From positions 58,190 through 122,189 of the forward strand of contig JADZEB010000032.1 in assembly GCA_020850755.1 (NCBI GenBank): a stretch of DNA of 64,000 bases, read 5' to 3'. Each line of letters starts with the position of its first letter. Within the stretch, counting starts at the first letter, position 1. Below, piece after piece: positions 17,611 to 26,554 of the stretch. The position numbers and the translations under genes are program-made. The DNA is from Alphaproteobacteria bacterium. Its GTDB lineage: Bacteria > Pseudomonadota > Alphaproteobacteria > Acetobacterales > Acetobacteraceae. Under the pieces are notes generated by a model. It did not search any database. It saw only the letters and a program-made list of their open reading frames with translations, and was not told the origin of the DNA.

Positions 17611-18555
17611 CTACAGCGCCGCCAGCCGCTGCCAGAGCAGGGCGAAGAACCCTTCGGCATCGAGCCGCGCCAGCACCTCGGCATTGGGCGGCCTGCCGGT
17701 CAGGGCGAAGAAATCGCCGACGGTCTGGCCGTAGCTGCGCGTCCCGGCCAGTTCGACACCGACATGCGCCGGGCGCGAGTTGAAAAGGTCGGGGCGCAAC
17801 ACCCAGCCGATCACGGTCGGATCGTGCAGCGGCCCGCCCGGCTCGCCATAGCGGGCGGGGTCGTTGCGATCGTAGAAGGTGATCAGCTCGGCGGCGGTGG
17901 CCGTGATGCGCCCACCCATCGCGCGGAGCGCGGCGACACGGCGGGGCGTTGCCAGCGCCTGGAAGGTGAGATCGAGCGGCGCCATCACGATCGGCACGCC
18001 GGCGCCGAACACGATCTCGGCTGCGTGCGGATCGGCCAGCACGTTGAACTCCGAGGTCGGGCTGCGGTTGCCGCCCACGCCGAAGGCCCCGCCCATCATC
18101 ACGATGCGCGCGATGCCGGAGGCGATGTCCGGGCTATGGCGCAGCGCGAGCGCGACATTGGTCAGCGGGCCGAGCGTACAGAGCGTCAGCCCCCGCCCCT
18201 CACCGGCGGCTTCGCGTGCGAGCGCGATCAGGCGATCGACCGCATGCGCGGCCTCGGCCCCGCGCGCGGGCGCGGGCAGCAGCGTGCCGCCAAGGCCACC
18301 GGCGCCGCTATACTTGCCCTTCATGCGCGGCCCGATCAGCGGCCCCGGGCAGCCGGCGAACACCGGCACCTCCGCGCGCCCGGCCAACTCGCGCACCTTG
18401 CACGCATTCTCGGTGACGAGCGGCAGGTCGACATTGCCCGCAACCGTCAGCACCGCGCGCAGATCAAGCTCGGGCGAGGCGAAGGCGAGCAGGAGCGCGA
18501 TCGCGTCATCGACGCCGGGATCGCAGTCGATGACGACGGGTATCGGCCCGGTCAT
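17611..18555 (-). CDS. Inosine-uridine preferring nucleoside hydrolase family protein
   Basis: A 314-residue enzyme with the calcium-binding motif VVIDCDPGVDDAIALLLAF at the N-terminus, SEFNVLADPHAAEIVF in the middle, and the histidine/aspartate C-terminal region LHDPTVIGWVLRPDLF. These hydrolases cleave the N-glycosidic bond of ribonucleosides to base and ribose. It starts 3 bases after the stop of the binding-protein gene at 18559, so the two are one transcription unit, suggesting the binding protein captures a nucleoside-like or glycosidic ligand. Substrate within the family cannot be fixed. Confidence 0.9.
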   Translation of the reverse strand: MTGPIPVVIDCDPGVDDAIALLLAFASPELDLRAVLTVAGNVDLPLVTENACKVRELAGRAEVPVFAGCPGPLIGPRMKGKYSGAGGLGGTLLPAPARGAEAAHAVDRLIALAREAAGEGRGLTLCTLGPLTNVALALRHSPDIASGIARIVMMGGAFGVGGNRSPTSEFNVLADPHAAEIVFGAGVPIVMAPLDLTFQALATPRRVAALRAMGGRITATAAELITFYDRNDPARYGEPGGPLHDPTVIGWVLRPDLFNSRPAHVGVELAGTRSYGQTVGDFFALTGRPPNAEVLARLDAEGFFALLWQRLAAL

Positions 18556-18558
18556 GCG

Positions 18559-20115
18559 TCAGCGCGCCGGCCTGGCGTTGATCGCGAGCGTGTAGCCGTC
18601 GGCGCGCGGGACGTAGTTCGCGGCCGTGCCGCTGGCCCAGCTGTAGTTCAGGAAGAACAGCGGGATCACGCCGACATCGCCCATGGCAAGCTCGGTCGTC
18701 TCGCGCAGCAGCGCCTCGCGCCGTGCATCATCGACGGTGGCCAGCGCCTCCTGCAGCAGCGCATCGAAGCGCGCATTCGACCAGCGGCCGCGATTGCCCG
18801 AACCATCGCCGCGCTGCGGGTTGAAGGTGGCGAGCAAGGGGCGCAGCACGGAGGATGCCTCGCCCGTCTCGGCCGCCGCCCCGCCCATGATCAGGCTGAA
18901 CTCCAGACGGCTCGCGCGCGTGAAATAGACCGCCGCCGGCAGGGTCTCAAGCTGCGTCGGCACGCCGGCGCGGGTGAACATCTGCGCGATCGCCTGCGCC
19001 ACCTTCTCGTCGTTCGGGTAGCGGTCGTTCGAGGCGTGGAAGGTCAGCGTCAGGTTGCCGGCAACGCCGGCCTCGGCCAGAAGCGCCTGGGCGCGGGCGA
19101 GATCGGCGGCGGGCGCGCGCAAGGATGGCACATGGCCGAAAAAGCCCTCCGGCACCAGCTGGCCCGAGGGCTCGCCCTGCCCGTCCATGATGCGCGCAAC
19201 GAGCGCCTGCCGGTCGATCGAAAGCGAGAGCGCGCGCCGCACCCGCGCATCGCGCAGCGCATTCGGCACGGGCTGGCCGTCGCGCCCCTTGACATGCGGC
19301 GACTGCTCGCGCGCGCTGTCGAGGTGCAGATACATGATGCGGTTGCTCGGCGCCGAGGCGATGCGGATACGCTGGTTGCGCGCGAGCACGGCCTGGTCGG
19401 CGGGCGGCACCGCCTCGATCAGGTCGAGATCGCCGGCAAGCGCCGCGGCCACGCGCGCGGCGTCGGCGGTGACGAAGCGCATCGTCACCCGCTCCCACGG
19501 CACCGCGCCGCCCCACCAGCCATCGTTGCGCGCCAGCACGACGCGATCGCCCGGCGCATAGGAGACGAAACGGAACGGGCCGGTGCCGATCGCGCCTCCC
19601 TCGCGGGCGAAGGCGGCCGTCTCGGCCTGCTCCTGGGCGGCGGGGATGATGGCGATGCGGCTGACGCTCGCCGGCAGGAGCGGGAACGGCCCGTTGGTGC
19701 GCATGCGCACGACCGTGGGCGACACCGCCTCCACCGCCACCACGGGGCGGACGAAAGGCAGGAAGCTCGACGGACTGTTGCGCACGTTCGGGATGCGCCG
19801 GAAACTCGCCGCCACATCCTCGGCCGTGACCGGCTTGCCGTCATGGAACCGCGCGCCGGGGCGCAGGGTGAACTCCCAGGTGGTGGCGTCCACCGCGCGC
19901 CAGGACAGGGCAAGGCCCGGCTGCAATTCCTGCCGGTCGCCCTGGTTGATCAGCCCGTCATAGATGTTGCGCGCCAGCGCACTGTTCGAGCCTATGACGT
20001 GGAAATGCGGGTCGATCGCGGTGATGGCCGAACCGAGGCCCACGCGCAGTTCGGCCGCGCCTGCCGGCGTGGCAATGGCCAGCGCCGCAATTGTCGATAA
20101 CAGGATGCGCCGCAT
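18559..20115 (-). CDS. ABC transporter substrate-binding protein, SBP family 5
   Basis: A 518-residue periplasmic binding protein. Sec-type signal MRRILLSTIAALAIATPAGA then AELRVG; strong RBS GAGGAGGA before ATG 20115. Family features: AITAIDPHFHVIGSN, FTLRPGARFHDGKPVTAEDV and RRALSLSIDRQALVARI. It is followed directly by a nucleoside hydrolase gene rather than permeases or ATPases, so it must borrow a transporter encoded elsewhere. Confidence 0.92.
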   Translation of the reverse strand: MRRILLSTIAALAIATPAGAAELRVGLGSAITAIDPHFHVIGSNSALARNIYDGLINQGDRQELQPGLALSWRAVDATTWEFTLRPGARFHDGKPVTAEDVAASFRRIPNVRNSPSSFLPFVRPVVAVEAVSPTVVRMRTNGPFPLLPASVSRIAIIPAAQEQAETAAFAREGGAIGTGPFRFVSYAPGDRVVLARNDGWWGGAVPWERVTMRFVTADAARVAAALAGDLDLIEAVPPADQAVLARNQRIRIASAPSNRIMYLHLDSAREQSPHVKGRDGQPVPNALRDARVRRALSLSIDRQALVARIMDGQGEPSGQLVPEGFFGHVPSLRAPAADLARAQALLAEAGVAGNLTLTFHASNDRYPNDEKVAQAIAQMFTRAGVPTQLETLPAAVYFTRASRLEFSLIMGGAAAETGEASSVLRPLLATFNPQRGDGSGNRGRWSNARFDALLQEALATVDDARREALLRETTELAMGDVGVIPLFFLNYSWASGTAANYVPRADGYTLAINARPAR

Positions 20116-20149
20116 CGCCGGTTCCTCCTCCGCTTCGTGTTCGGACCGC

Positions 20150-20178
20150 ATATTGCCGCGCGGCGCGGGCAATGTCAC
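20150..20178 (-). promoter_or_regulatory. Possible promoter of the binding protein/nucleoside hydrolase unit
   Basis: On the minus strand GTGACA (20173-20178) is spaced 17 bases from CAATAT (20150-20155), about 35 bases before the start codon, within the divergent region shared with the alcohol dehydrogenase gene. The -10 match is weak. Confidence 0.3.
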
Positions 20179-20260
20179 CGCCCGCGCAGGCCCCGTCCCG
20201 GGGCCTTGCGCGCGCCGCCCGCACATGCGATCCCAGGCCGGCAACAGCGGAGCGCATGCC

Positions 20261-21289
20261 ATGAAAGCCGTCATCGCCGAGGGATCGGGCCCGCCCGAGG
20301 TGCTGGTGCTGCGCGACATCCCCACACCGGTGCCCGCCGGCCGGCAGGTGCTGGTGCGCGTGCGCGCCTGCGGCGTCTGCCGCCGCGACGTGCTGACGCG
20401 CCAGGCGGCGCAGCGCCGGGGTGCGGCGAGCCCGCTCGTGCTCGGCCACGAGATCGCCGGCGAGGTGGCGGCCCTCGGCCCCGATGCGCGGCGATTCGCC
20501 GTGGGCGACCGCGTCTGTTCCACCCAGCGCGAACGGGTGTGCGGCTGCTGCACCATGTGCCGCACGGACCGCGAGACGCTGTGCGCCGATCTCCGCTTCC
20601 TCGGCTTCGAGGCGGCCGGCGGCTATGCCGAGTATGCGCTCGTCAATGACGACAACCTCGCCCGCGTGCCGGCGAGCGTCGATTTCCCTGCCGCCGCGAT
20701 CGTCGCCTGCACGGTCGGCACGAGCTACAACGCGGTCTGCGATACGGGCCGCGCGCGGCCGGGCGAGACCGTGCTGATCGTCGGCATGGGCGGGCTCGGC
20801 AGCCATGCGGTGCAGATCGCGCATGCCATGGGCACGCGGGTGATCGCCGCCACGCGCTCCCCCGGCAAGGAAGGCGCGCTTCGGCAGGCGGGGGCCGATG
20901 TGGTAGTGGTCACCGCCGATGGCCGCTTCGCCGAGGGCGTGCGCCAGGCCACCGCCGGGCGCGGCGTGGACATGGCGGTGGATACGGTGGGCGGGGCCAC
21001 CTTCCACGAGGTGCGCCGCTCGATGGCGCCGGGCGGGCGCATCGTTGTGGTGGGCGAGGTCACCGGCACGCCGGTGGAGCTCGACATCGCCGCGATCTAT
21101 CGCCGCGGCCTGGAGATCCGCAGCGCCGTCAGCACCTCGCGGCGGCAGCTCGAGATGGCGCTGCGCATGGTCGAAAGCGGCGCCGTGCGCCCGCTGGTGG
21201 AACGCATCATGCCGCTGGAGCAGGCGGCGGAAGCCCACCGGCTGGTGGAGGCGAACGCGGTGACCGGGCGGGTCGTGCTGGTGCCCTAG
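20261..21289 (+). CDS. Zinc-dependent alcohol dehydrogenase, MDR superfamily
   Basis: A 342-residue medium-chain dehydrogenase. Catalytic zinc ligands: Cys in RACGVCRRD and the GHE motif (LVLGHEIAGEV). A structural-zinc lobe is present with cysteines in RVCGCCTMCRTDRETLC. The NAD(P) Rossmann motif is VLIVGMGGLGSHAVQIAHAMG. It oxidises an alcohol or reduces an aldehyde; substrate unknown. The gene ends VLVP-stop, and its CCC-TAG forms the first bases of repeat copy B. Confidence 0.9.
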   Translation: MKAVIAEGSGPPEVLVLRDIPTPVPAGRQVLVRVRACGVCRRDVLTRQAAQRRGAASPLVLGHEIAGEVAALGPDARRFAVGDRVCSTQRERVCGCCTMCRTDRETLCADLRFLGFEAAGGYAEYALVNDDNLARVPASVDFPAAAIVACTVGTSYNAVCDTGRARPGETVLIVGMGGLGSHAVQIAHAMGTRVIAATRSPGKEGALRQAGADVVVVTADGRFAEGVRQATAGRGVDMAVDTVGGATFHEVRRSMAPGGRIVVVGEVTGTPVELDIAAIYRRGLEIRSAVSTSRRQLEMALRMVESGAVRPLVERIMPLEQAAEAHRLVEANAVTGRVVLVP

Positions 21290-21416
21290 GGCACGTTCCG
21301 TTCGGCTTGAATCAGTCGAACGGAAGTCGTGCCCGAGAAACTTAAGGTTTGCGAGCAGCTTAGTCCGATCTGGTGGAACCGCCCTGCGGTTCTACCAGAT
21401 CGGACGCTGCTCTAGC
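21283..21416 (+). repeat. Dispersed two-hairpin intergenic repeat, copy B
   Basis: The plus-strand copy of the element at 3411-3541. It begins with the palindrome GCCCTAGGGC, which supplies the TAG stop of the alcohol dehydrogenase. The first hairpin is GGGCACGTTCCGTTCG with CGAACGGAAGTCGTGCCC (one 2-base bulge). The second is a 20-bp stem starting GTCCGATCTGGTGGAACCGC, loop CCT, closing with GCGGTTCTACCAGATCGGAC. At one stem position copy A has C:G where copy B has T:A, so pairing is kept. It separates two convergent genes, where a bidirectional terminator would be useful. Confidence 0.85.
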
Positions 21417-21435
21417 GCCGGGGCGCGCCCCGTCT

Positions 21436-21879
21436 TCACGCCGTGCGGCGCGGCAGTTCCAGCGCGGCCTGCGCCTCGCGCAGCACCTCGGTGCCGTCGG
21501 CCTTGACAATATCGAACGTGCACAGCACGAGGCCGCGCCCCTCCTCGATCGCGGTACCGGAAACAGCGCCGCGCAGGATGATGGTCTCGCCCGCGAACAC
21601 CATGCCGCGCAGCCGGAACGACAAGCGGCGCAGGAAGGCATCCGGCCCGCCCCATTGCATCAGCAGCCGTGCGATCAGGGCGCCGGCCATCTGCCCGTCC
21701 ATGAAGGGCGCCTTCATGCCGGATTCCACGACAAAATCGGGATCGTAGTGGTAGCGGTGGAAATCCCAGGTGGCGCCGGCATAGGTCACCAGCGCAGTCA
21801 GCGTGGCCGGGAATTCGAGCGCAGGCAGCGCCTCGCCCACCCGCACATCCTCGAAACAGCGCGTCGCGGGCATGGTCAT
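21436..21879 (-). CDS. MaoC-family hydratase, catalytic half
   Basis: A 147-residue hot-dog protein. The hydratase motif survives in WDFHRYHYDPDFV (Asp and His of the R-specific enoyl-CoA hydratase dyad), followed by FMDGQMAGALIARLL. It begins in an ATGA overlap with the upstream MaoC-like gene, a sign that the two products form one heteromer. R-hydratases add water to 2-enoyl-CoA. It is the last gene of the 14-gene unit and faces the alcohol dehydrogenase across repeat copy B. Confidence 0.85.
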   Translation of the reverse strand: MTMPATRCFEDVRVGEALPALEFPATLTALVTYAGATWDFHRYHYDPDFVVESGMKAPFMDGQMAGALIARLLMQWGGPDAFLRRLSFRLRGMVFAGETIILRGAVSGTAIEEGRGLVLCTFDIVKADGTEVLREAQAALELPRRTA

Positions 21880-22364
21880 GGCCGGTAGATGTTGGTCTCG
21901 CGGTTGATGGCCAGAAGCTCGGCCCGCTGGTTGGTGAAGCGCGCCTCGGAGACGACGAAGATAAGGGCGCCGCCCTGGCGCGTCTCGCGCTCGAAGATGT
22001 CGAGGATGCGCCAGGTCGCGGTGATGCGGTCCTCGGCGCGCACGGGCTGGTGGAACTCGTATTCGTTGCCGCCGCGGATGAAGCGCGTGTCTGCCACCGG
22101 CAGCGGCCAGCAATGGCCGATATAGCCGTTCTCGTCGGGTGGCGACTGGTAGATCTGGTTTGTCTCGCACACCAGCGTCGGCGGGGCGATCACCCCGCCA
22201 TGGCGGGTCTGCGCCGCGAATGCCTCGTCCTGGTAGAGCGGATTGGCGTCACCCAACGCCAGGGCGAAGTAGCGGATGCTGGCCGCGCCCAGCGCCTCGG
22301 GCGCCGTGTAGCTGACCTCGCGGCCGATCCAGGCACAGAGCTCGTCGGTGATGTGCGATGCCAT
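21876..22364 (-). CDS. MaoC-like N-terminal (FAS1-type dehydratase) half
   Basis: A 162-residue hot-dog protein of the MaoC N-terminal type, with RYFALALGDANPLYQDEAFAAQ and GVIAPPTLVCETNQ. The usual catalytic histidine after NP is Tyr here, as expected for the non-catalytic half of split hydratases such as HadAB or ChsH1-ChsH2. It probably pairs with the overlapping catalytic half and shapes a deep acyl pocket; heteromer formation is inference. Confidence 0.82.
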   Translation of the reverse strand: MASHITDELCAWIGREVSYTAPEALGAASIRYFALALGDANPLYQDEAFAAQTRHGGVIAPPTLVCETNQIYQSPPDENGYIGHCWPLPVADTRFIRGGNEYEFHQPVRAEDRITATWRILDIFERETRQGGALIFVVSEARFTNQRAELLAINRETNIYRP

Positions 22365-22396
22365 CCGCGCGCGCCCCCGGCCCCGCTTGCCGCCGC

Positions 22397-23368
22397 TCAG
22401 TCCAGCACCGCGATCGCCTCGACCGCGATCTGCACGCCGCGGGTGGGATAGCCTTCGCAGATCACGCCGGTGGCGGCCGGATAGGGCGGCTTGAAACAGT
22501 CGCGTCGCACATCGGCGGTGCCGCGATAGGCCGCGAGCGCGGCGGGCGGGATGAATTCCGTGGTCTTGACCACGCGATCAAGCCCCGCGCCGGCCGCCGC
22601 CAACTCGGCGCCGATGCGCTGGTAGATCTCGCGGCACTGCCCGACCACGTCGCCCGCCGCCGGGTCGCCCTGTGCGGCGGCGATCACCACGCGCGGCCCG
22701 CCCTTGCGGCGGAGCACGAGTTCCACCTGCGCGCCGGCGCCATCGCTGGCGACGCGCGGGCCGACGATCTGCATCACATGCCGCGTGCCGAGCCCGGCAT
22801 GCTGCGCCGTGCCCGGCGCGATGCCTGGTGCCAGGAACTCGGTCGCGCGGATCACGTCGGCGCGCGCAAGGCCGCGCTCGCGCAGGGCCGCATCCGCCGC
22901 CACCCAGGCCGCGGCCGCATCGGCCCCGGCCGCACCGGCGACATAGTCGAGCGGCTTCTCGCCGCCGCGCGCCGCGACGCCCTCGACCTCGATCAGCGCC
23001 GTCGGGCGCAGCAGGCTTCTCACGACGATGGTCGTGACGACGGGATTGCCCGCGAACAGCTCGCGCCGCAGCGCATCGAGCCGCGCCCGGTCGGGCAGCG
23101 CCGCCGGCGTGAGATACTCGACCAGCCGCACGACATCGCCGAGCCCCTGCCCGCCCGCCTTCAGCGTGATGCGCATCTTCTCGTAGACGGTGCGCGCCTG
23201 CGCCACCAGATCGCCCTCCACCACCACGCCCTTCTGCGCGGCATCGAAGCGCGCGGCGGTGGAGCCGGCGATCCAGCTTGCCCCGCCCGCGACAATCGCC
23301 AGCGAGAAGGTGAAGCGCCGATAGTCGAGGAAGTGGTAGTCGTCCGGTTCGAGCGCCTGGAGCGGCAT
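22397..23368 (-). CDS. Tandem RidA/YjgF-fold protein
   Basis: A 323-residue protein made of two RidA-like halves. The first runs about 1-155 (WIAGSTAARFDAAQKGVVVEGDLVAQARTVYEKMR, then RPTALIEVEGVAA). The second runs about 160-323 (HVMQIVGPRVASDGAG, VVGQCREIYQRIGAELAAAGAGLDRVVKTTEFI, then RGVQIAVEAIAVLD). RidA proteins deaminate reactive enamines/imines or serve as ring-opening enzymes in catabolic clusters. I cannot confirm the catalytic arginine in either half. It lies between the MaoC pair and the enoyl-CoA hydratase, 4 bases after the latter's stop. Confidence 0.75.
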   Translation of the reverse strand: MPLQALEPDDYHFLDYRRFTFSLAIVAGGASWIAGSTAARFDAAQKGVVVEGDLVAQARTVYEKMRITLKAGGQGLGDVVRLVEYLTPAALPDRARLDALRRELFAGNPVVTTIVVRSLLRPTALIEVEGVAARGGEKPLDYVAGAAGADAAAAWVAADAALRERGLARADVIRATEFLAPGIAPGTAQHAGLGTRHVMQIVGPRVASDGAGAQVELVLRRKGGPRVVIAAAQGDPAAGDVVGQCREIYQRIGAELAAAGAGLDRVVKTTEFIPPAALAAYRGTADVRRDCFKPPYPAATGVICEGYPTRGVQIAVEAIAVLD

Positions 23369-23372
23369 CGGG

Positions 23373-24188
23373 CTAGCGTCCCTTCCAGCGTGGCGCGCGC
23401 TTCTCGCCATAGGCCTTCAGCGCCTCGGTATGGTCCTCGGTCGCGCGCGCGATCTTCTGCGCGCGCTCGGTGAAGCGCACGGCATCGTCGAGGTCCTGGT
23501 AGAGCGATTCCGTCAGCGCCGTCTTGAACAGCTGCACCGTGATCGGCGGGCAGTTGTCGATGATCTCGCGGGCAAGCTCGCGGCAGCGCGGCAGAAGCTG
23601 CTCGGGCTCCACCACCTCGGCGACGAAGCCGATCCTCAACGCGCCCTCGGCGTCGATGGTGCGTCCCGTCACGCCCCATTCATAGGCGCGCGCATAGCCG
23701 ATAATCTGCGGCATCAGGGCAAGGCTGGCATCGTCGGGCACGATGCCGCGGCGCACGAAGACCCAGCCGAAGCGCGAGCCGCGCGCGGCGATGCGGATGT
23801 CGCAGCCCACCGCCAGCCCGATGCCCGAGCCGATCGCCGGCCCGTTCACCGCCGCTATCGCCGGCTTCGACATGCGCCGAAGCGAGGTGACGACGCGGCG
23901 GATATCGGCCTCGTGCGGATACATCTCCTCGCGCAGCGTGGGATGCGGCGGCTCGAGCGACTTGCCCTGCGCGGTCATGCGCTTGATGTTGCCGCCCGAG
24001 CAGAAGATGCGCCCCGAGCCGGTGAGGATCATCACCCGCGCCTTGGGGTCGGCCTCGATGCGCGCGAACTCGTCCACCAGTTCGCGGTTCATCGCCCAGT
24101 TGACGGCGTTCTTGGCGTCCGGGTCGTTGATGGTGACGAGGACGATGCCGTCCTCGCCCTGCTCAGACGTGATGAACTGGTAGCTCAT
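23373..24188 (-). CDS. Enoyl-CoA hydratase/isomerase family protein
   Basis: A 271-residue crotonase-fold protein. Visible are the first oxyanion-hole segment FCSGGNIKRMTAQGKSL, the second KPAIAAVNGPAIGSGIGLAVGCDIRIA, and GWVFVRRGIVPDDASLALMPQIIG. At the positions of the two crotonase glutamates the sequence has RRGIVPDDA, so one catalytic carboxylate is replaced by Asp or shifted, as in non-hydratase crotonases. RBS GGAGAGGA before ATG 24188; the gene overlaps the upstream acyl-CoA dehydrogenase by 26 bases. Confidence 0.9.
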   Translation of the reverse strand: MSYQFITSEQGEDGIVLVTINDPDAKNAVNWAMNRELVDEFARIEADPKARVMILTGSGRIFCSGGNIKRMTAQGKSLEPPHPTLREEMYPHEADIRRVVTSLRRMSKPAIAAVNGPAIGSGIGLAVGCDIRIAARGSRFGWVFVRRGIVPDDASLALMPQIIGYARAYEWGVTGRTIDAEGALRIGFVAEVVEPEQLLPRCRELAREIIDNCPPITVQLFKTALTESLYQDLDDAVRFTERAQKIARATEDHTEALKAYGEKRAPRWKGR

Positions 24189-25341
24189 GCGGGTCCTCTC
24201 CACGGAAGCGTCCGAGATCCTCGCGCAACAGGCGCGCGAGCGCCCGCCGATGATGGCCGGCATCGCCATAGGCCGATTGCGCGGCGATGGCGCGGTGGTA
24301 GTAGAGCTCGAGCGGATAGTCGCGGTAATAGGCGATCGCGCCATGCACCTGATGGGCGATGCGCGTGAGCGCCGGCATGCACTCGCCGGCCTTGGCCTTG
24401 GCCATCGCCACCTCGCGCCCGGCCGGCTTGCCCGAGGCGAGGCGCGCATTGGCCTGCCAGGCCAAGAGCCTGCAGAGCCACAGGTCGCGATACACATTGG
24501 CCATGTGGTGCTGCACGCCCTGGAAGCTGCCGATGGGGCGGGCGAACTGCACCCGCGTCTTCGCATAGGACAGCGTGAGGTCGAGCGAGGCCTGGCCGAT
24601 GCCCACCAGTTCGGCCGACTTCATGGCCGCGCCGCGCAGCAGCAGTTGCGCGACATGCGGCCACGCACCGCCCGCCTCGCCCACCAGCGCGTCGGCGCCG
24701 AGGCGGACATTGCTGAAGGTCACCTCCCACAATGCCTCGCCGCCCGCCGCCTTCAGCCTGCGACGCGCCACACCAGGCGCATCGCCCGGCACGAGCAGGA
24801 GCGTAAGGTCCTCGGGGCGCAGGCCGCTGCGGCCAAGACAGATCATCGCCTCGGCAGCGCCGGCGTCGCGCACGAACAGCTTGGTGCCGTTGATGGCGAA
24901 GCCGTTGCCGGCGCGCGCGATCTCGGTGCGGATCTGGCCGGGCGCGAGCCCGCCCGCGGGCTCGGTGATCGCGGTCGTGAGCAGGCCCTCGCCCGCGGCG
25001 ATACGCGGCAGCCAAGCCTTCTTCTGCGCCTCGGACCCGGCTTCGAGCAGCAGCATGCCGCCCTCGACCACCGAGGAATAGATCGGGCTCGGGATGGCGC
25101 CCTGGCCCAGCGCCTCGACGATCAGAGACAGCTCGAACAGGCCGAAGCCCGACCCGCCGAACGCGTCCGGGAAGGGTGCGCCGGCCCAGCCCATCTGCGC
25201 CATCTCGCGCCAGACGCCGGCATCGAAGCCGTTTTCGGTTTCCTCCAGCTCGCGGATGCGCGCGGGCGTGAGTGCCGACTGGGCGAAGGATTTCGCCGTC
25301 TCGGCGATCAGCGCCTGGTCCTCGTTCAGCGTGATGTCCAT
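24163..25341 (-). CDS. Acyl-CoA dehydrogenase family protein, probable non-catalytic subunit
   Basis: A 392-residue flavoprotein: N-terminal helical domain, middle beta domain (TTAITEPAGG, then RLGADALVGEAGG) and C-terminal domain (QFARPIGSFQGVQHHMANVY, then HQVHGAIAYYRDYPLELYYHRA). At the position of the MCAD-type catalytic glutamate the residue is Asp341 (YRDYPL). It is encoded directly downstream of a second acyl-CoA dehydrogenase, resembling the FadE28/FadE29 (ChsE1/ChsE2) heterotetramer, where only one subunit carries the base. Pairing is inferred from order and residues. Confidence 0.9.
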   Translation of the reverse strand: MDITLNEDQALIAETAKSFAQSALTPARIRELEETENGFDAGVWREMAQMGWAGAPFPDAFGGSGFGLFELSLIVEALGQGAIPSPIYSSVVEGGMLLLEAGSEAQKKAWLPRIAAGEGLLTTAITEPAGGLAPGQIRTEIARAGNGFAINGTKLFVRDAGAAEAMICLGRSGLRPEDLTLLLVPGDAPGVARRRLKAAGGEALWEVTFSNVRLGADALVGEAGGAWPHVAQLLLRGAAMKSAELVGIGQASLDLTLSYAKTRVQFARPIGSFQGVQHHMANVYRDLWLCRLLAWQANARLASGKPAGREVAMAKAKAGECMPALTRIAHQVHGAIAYYRDYPLELYYHRAIAAQSAYGDAGHHRRALARLLREDLGRFRGEDPHELPVHHV

Positions 25342-25357
25342 CGCGTCCTCCCGGCGC

Positions 25358-26533
25358 TCAGCGCGGCAGGCCGAGGCCGCGCTGGGCCACGACGTTGCGT
25401 GTGATGTCGAACCCGCCCGCGGCGAACTGGAAATAGAGGTGGTCGCGATACTCGACCTCGACCTCGCCATCGAGCTGCGCATGGGGCGAGCCGGCGCGCA
25501 AGGGCGCGTGCGGCCCGAGCAGGTCGAGGCCGGATATGTCCATCCGCCGCGATACCTCGCGCTTGACCAGGAGCGCGAGCGAGGTCTCGTGCTGCGGCAT
25601 CAGCCCGCGCGCATGCAGCGAGGCGAGCCAGTAGCTCATCAGCCGCGCACCCTCGGCCTCGATCGCCAGCCGCGCCAGTTCGTCCTGCACCAGGGGATCG
25701 TCTATCGGCCGGTCGGCGCCGTCGCGGTCCTTGCTGCACCAGGCGAGCAGCCGGTCGAACTGGTAGCCGACCAGGCCGGGGCTGGACAGCGCCGCACGCT
25801 CGAAGTCGATCGCGCCCATCACCACCTTCCAGCCCTCGTCCTGGGTGCCGACGAGCATGGAGCGCGGCACACGCACCTGGTCGAAATAGACGGCGTGGTG
25901 CGTCCAGCCGGCCAGCGTGGGGTATTTGGTGATCTTCACGCCCGGGCTTCTCATGTCGACGATGAACAGGCTGATGCCCTTGTGCTTCGGCCCGCTCGGG
26001 TCGGTGCGCGCGGCGACCCAGCCATAGTCGGCCATGTGCGCGTCGGAGGAGAACATCTTCTGCCCGGTGATGACGAAGTCATCGCCATCGGCCACCGCGC
26101 GCGTCTTCATGTTGGCGAGATCAGAGCCAGCCTCGGCCTCGCTGTAGCCCACGAACCAGGACAGCTCGCCCTTGATGATGCGCGGCAGCAGCATCGCCTT
26201 CTGCTGCTCGGTGCCGAAGGCCATCAGCGCGTTCGGCACATAGGTGATGGAGCGATCGAGGCCGGGGGCGCGGAAATACTCCATCTCGTCCCAGAAGATC
26301 GCCTGGAAGATGCGGCTTCGCCCGCCGCCGCCATACTGCGCCGGCCAGCCCATGCCGATATAGCCGGCCGCGCCGAGCTTGCGGCGGAACGCCTTGGTGA
26401 AATCGGGCGACCACATGCCCTGTTCGCCGAGGTCGCGATGCGCCGCCCACACCTCGGGCGTCACCTCGCGCTTGAGGAAGGCGCGCACTTCGGCCCGGAA
26501 GGCGGCCTCTTCCGCGGTGGGCTCCAGATCCAT
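25358..26533 (-). CDS. Acyl-CoA dehydrogenase family protein, probable catalytic subunit
   Basis: A 391-residue flavoprotein with WFVGYSEAEAGSDLANMKTRA in the FAD/substrate region, GQKMFSSDAHMADYGWVAART, and AIDFERAALSSPGLVG. Glu245 in the last segment matches the alternative catalytic glutamate of isovaleryl-CoA dehydrogenase and FadE29. The C-terminus ends QFAAGGFDITRNVVAQRGLGLPR, typical of this branch. It introduces an alpha-beta double bond into an acyl-CoA. It lies 16 bases before its probable partner at 25341. Confidence 0.92.
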   Translation of the reverse strand: MDLEPTAEEAAFRAEVRAFLKREVTPEVWAAHRDLGEQGMWSPDFTKAFRRKLGAAGYIGMGWPAQYGGGGRSRIFQAIFWDEMEYFRAPGLDRSITYVPNALMAFGTEQQKAMLLPRIIKGELSWFVGYSEAEAGSDLANMKTRAVADGDDFVITGQKMFSSDAHMADYGWVAARTDPSGPKHKGISLFIVDMRSPGVKITKYPTLAGWTHHAVYFDQVRVPRSMLVGTQDEGWKVVMGAIDFERAALSSPGLVGYQFDRLLAWCSKDRDGADRPIDDPLVQDELARLAIEAEGARLMSYWLASLHARGLMPQHETSLALLVKREVSRRMDISGLDLLGPHAPLRAGSPHAQLDGEVEVEYRDHLYFQFAAGGFDITRNVVAQRGLGLPR

Positions 26534-26554
26534 CTCGGCCTCGCTTCTCGCTTG

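Noticed and set aside
17764..20100. A 778-codon plus-strand frame opposite the nucleoside hydrolase and binding protein
   Set aside because: Same reason: antisense to two convincing genes and lacking any recognisable domain.
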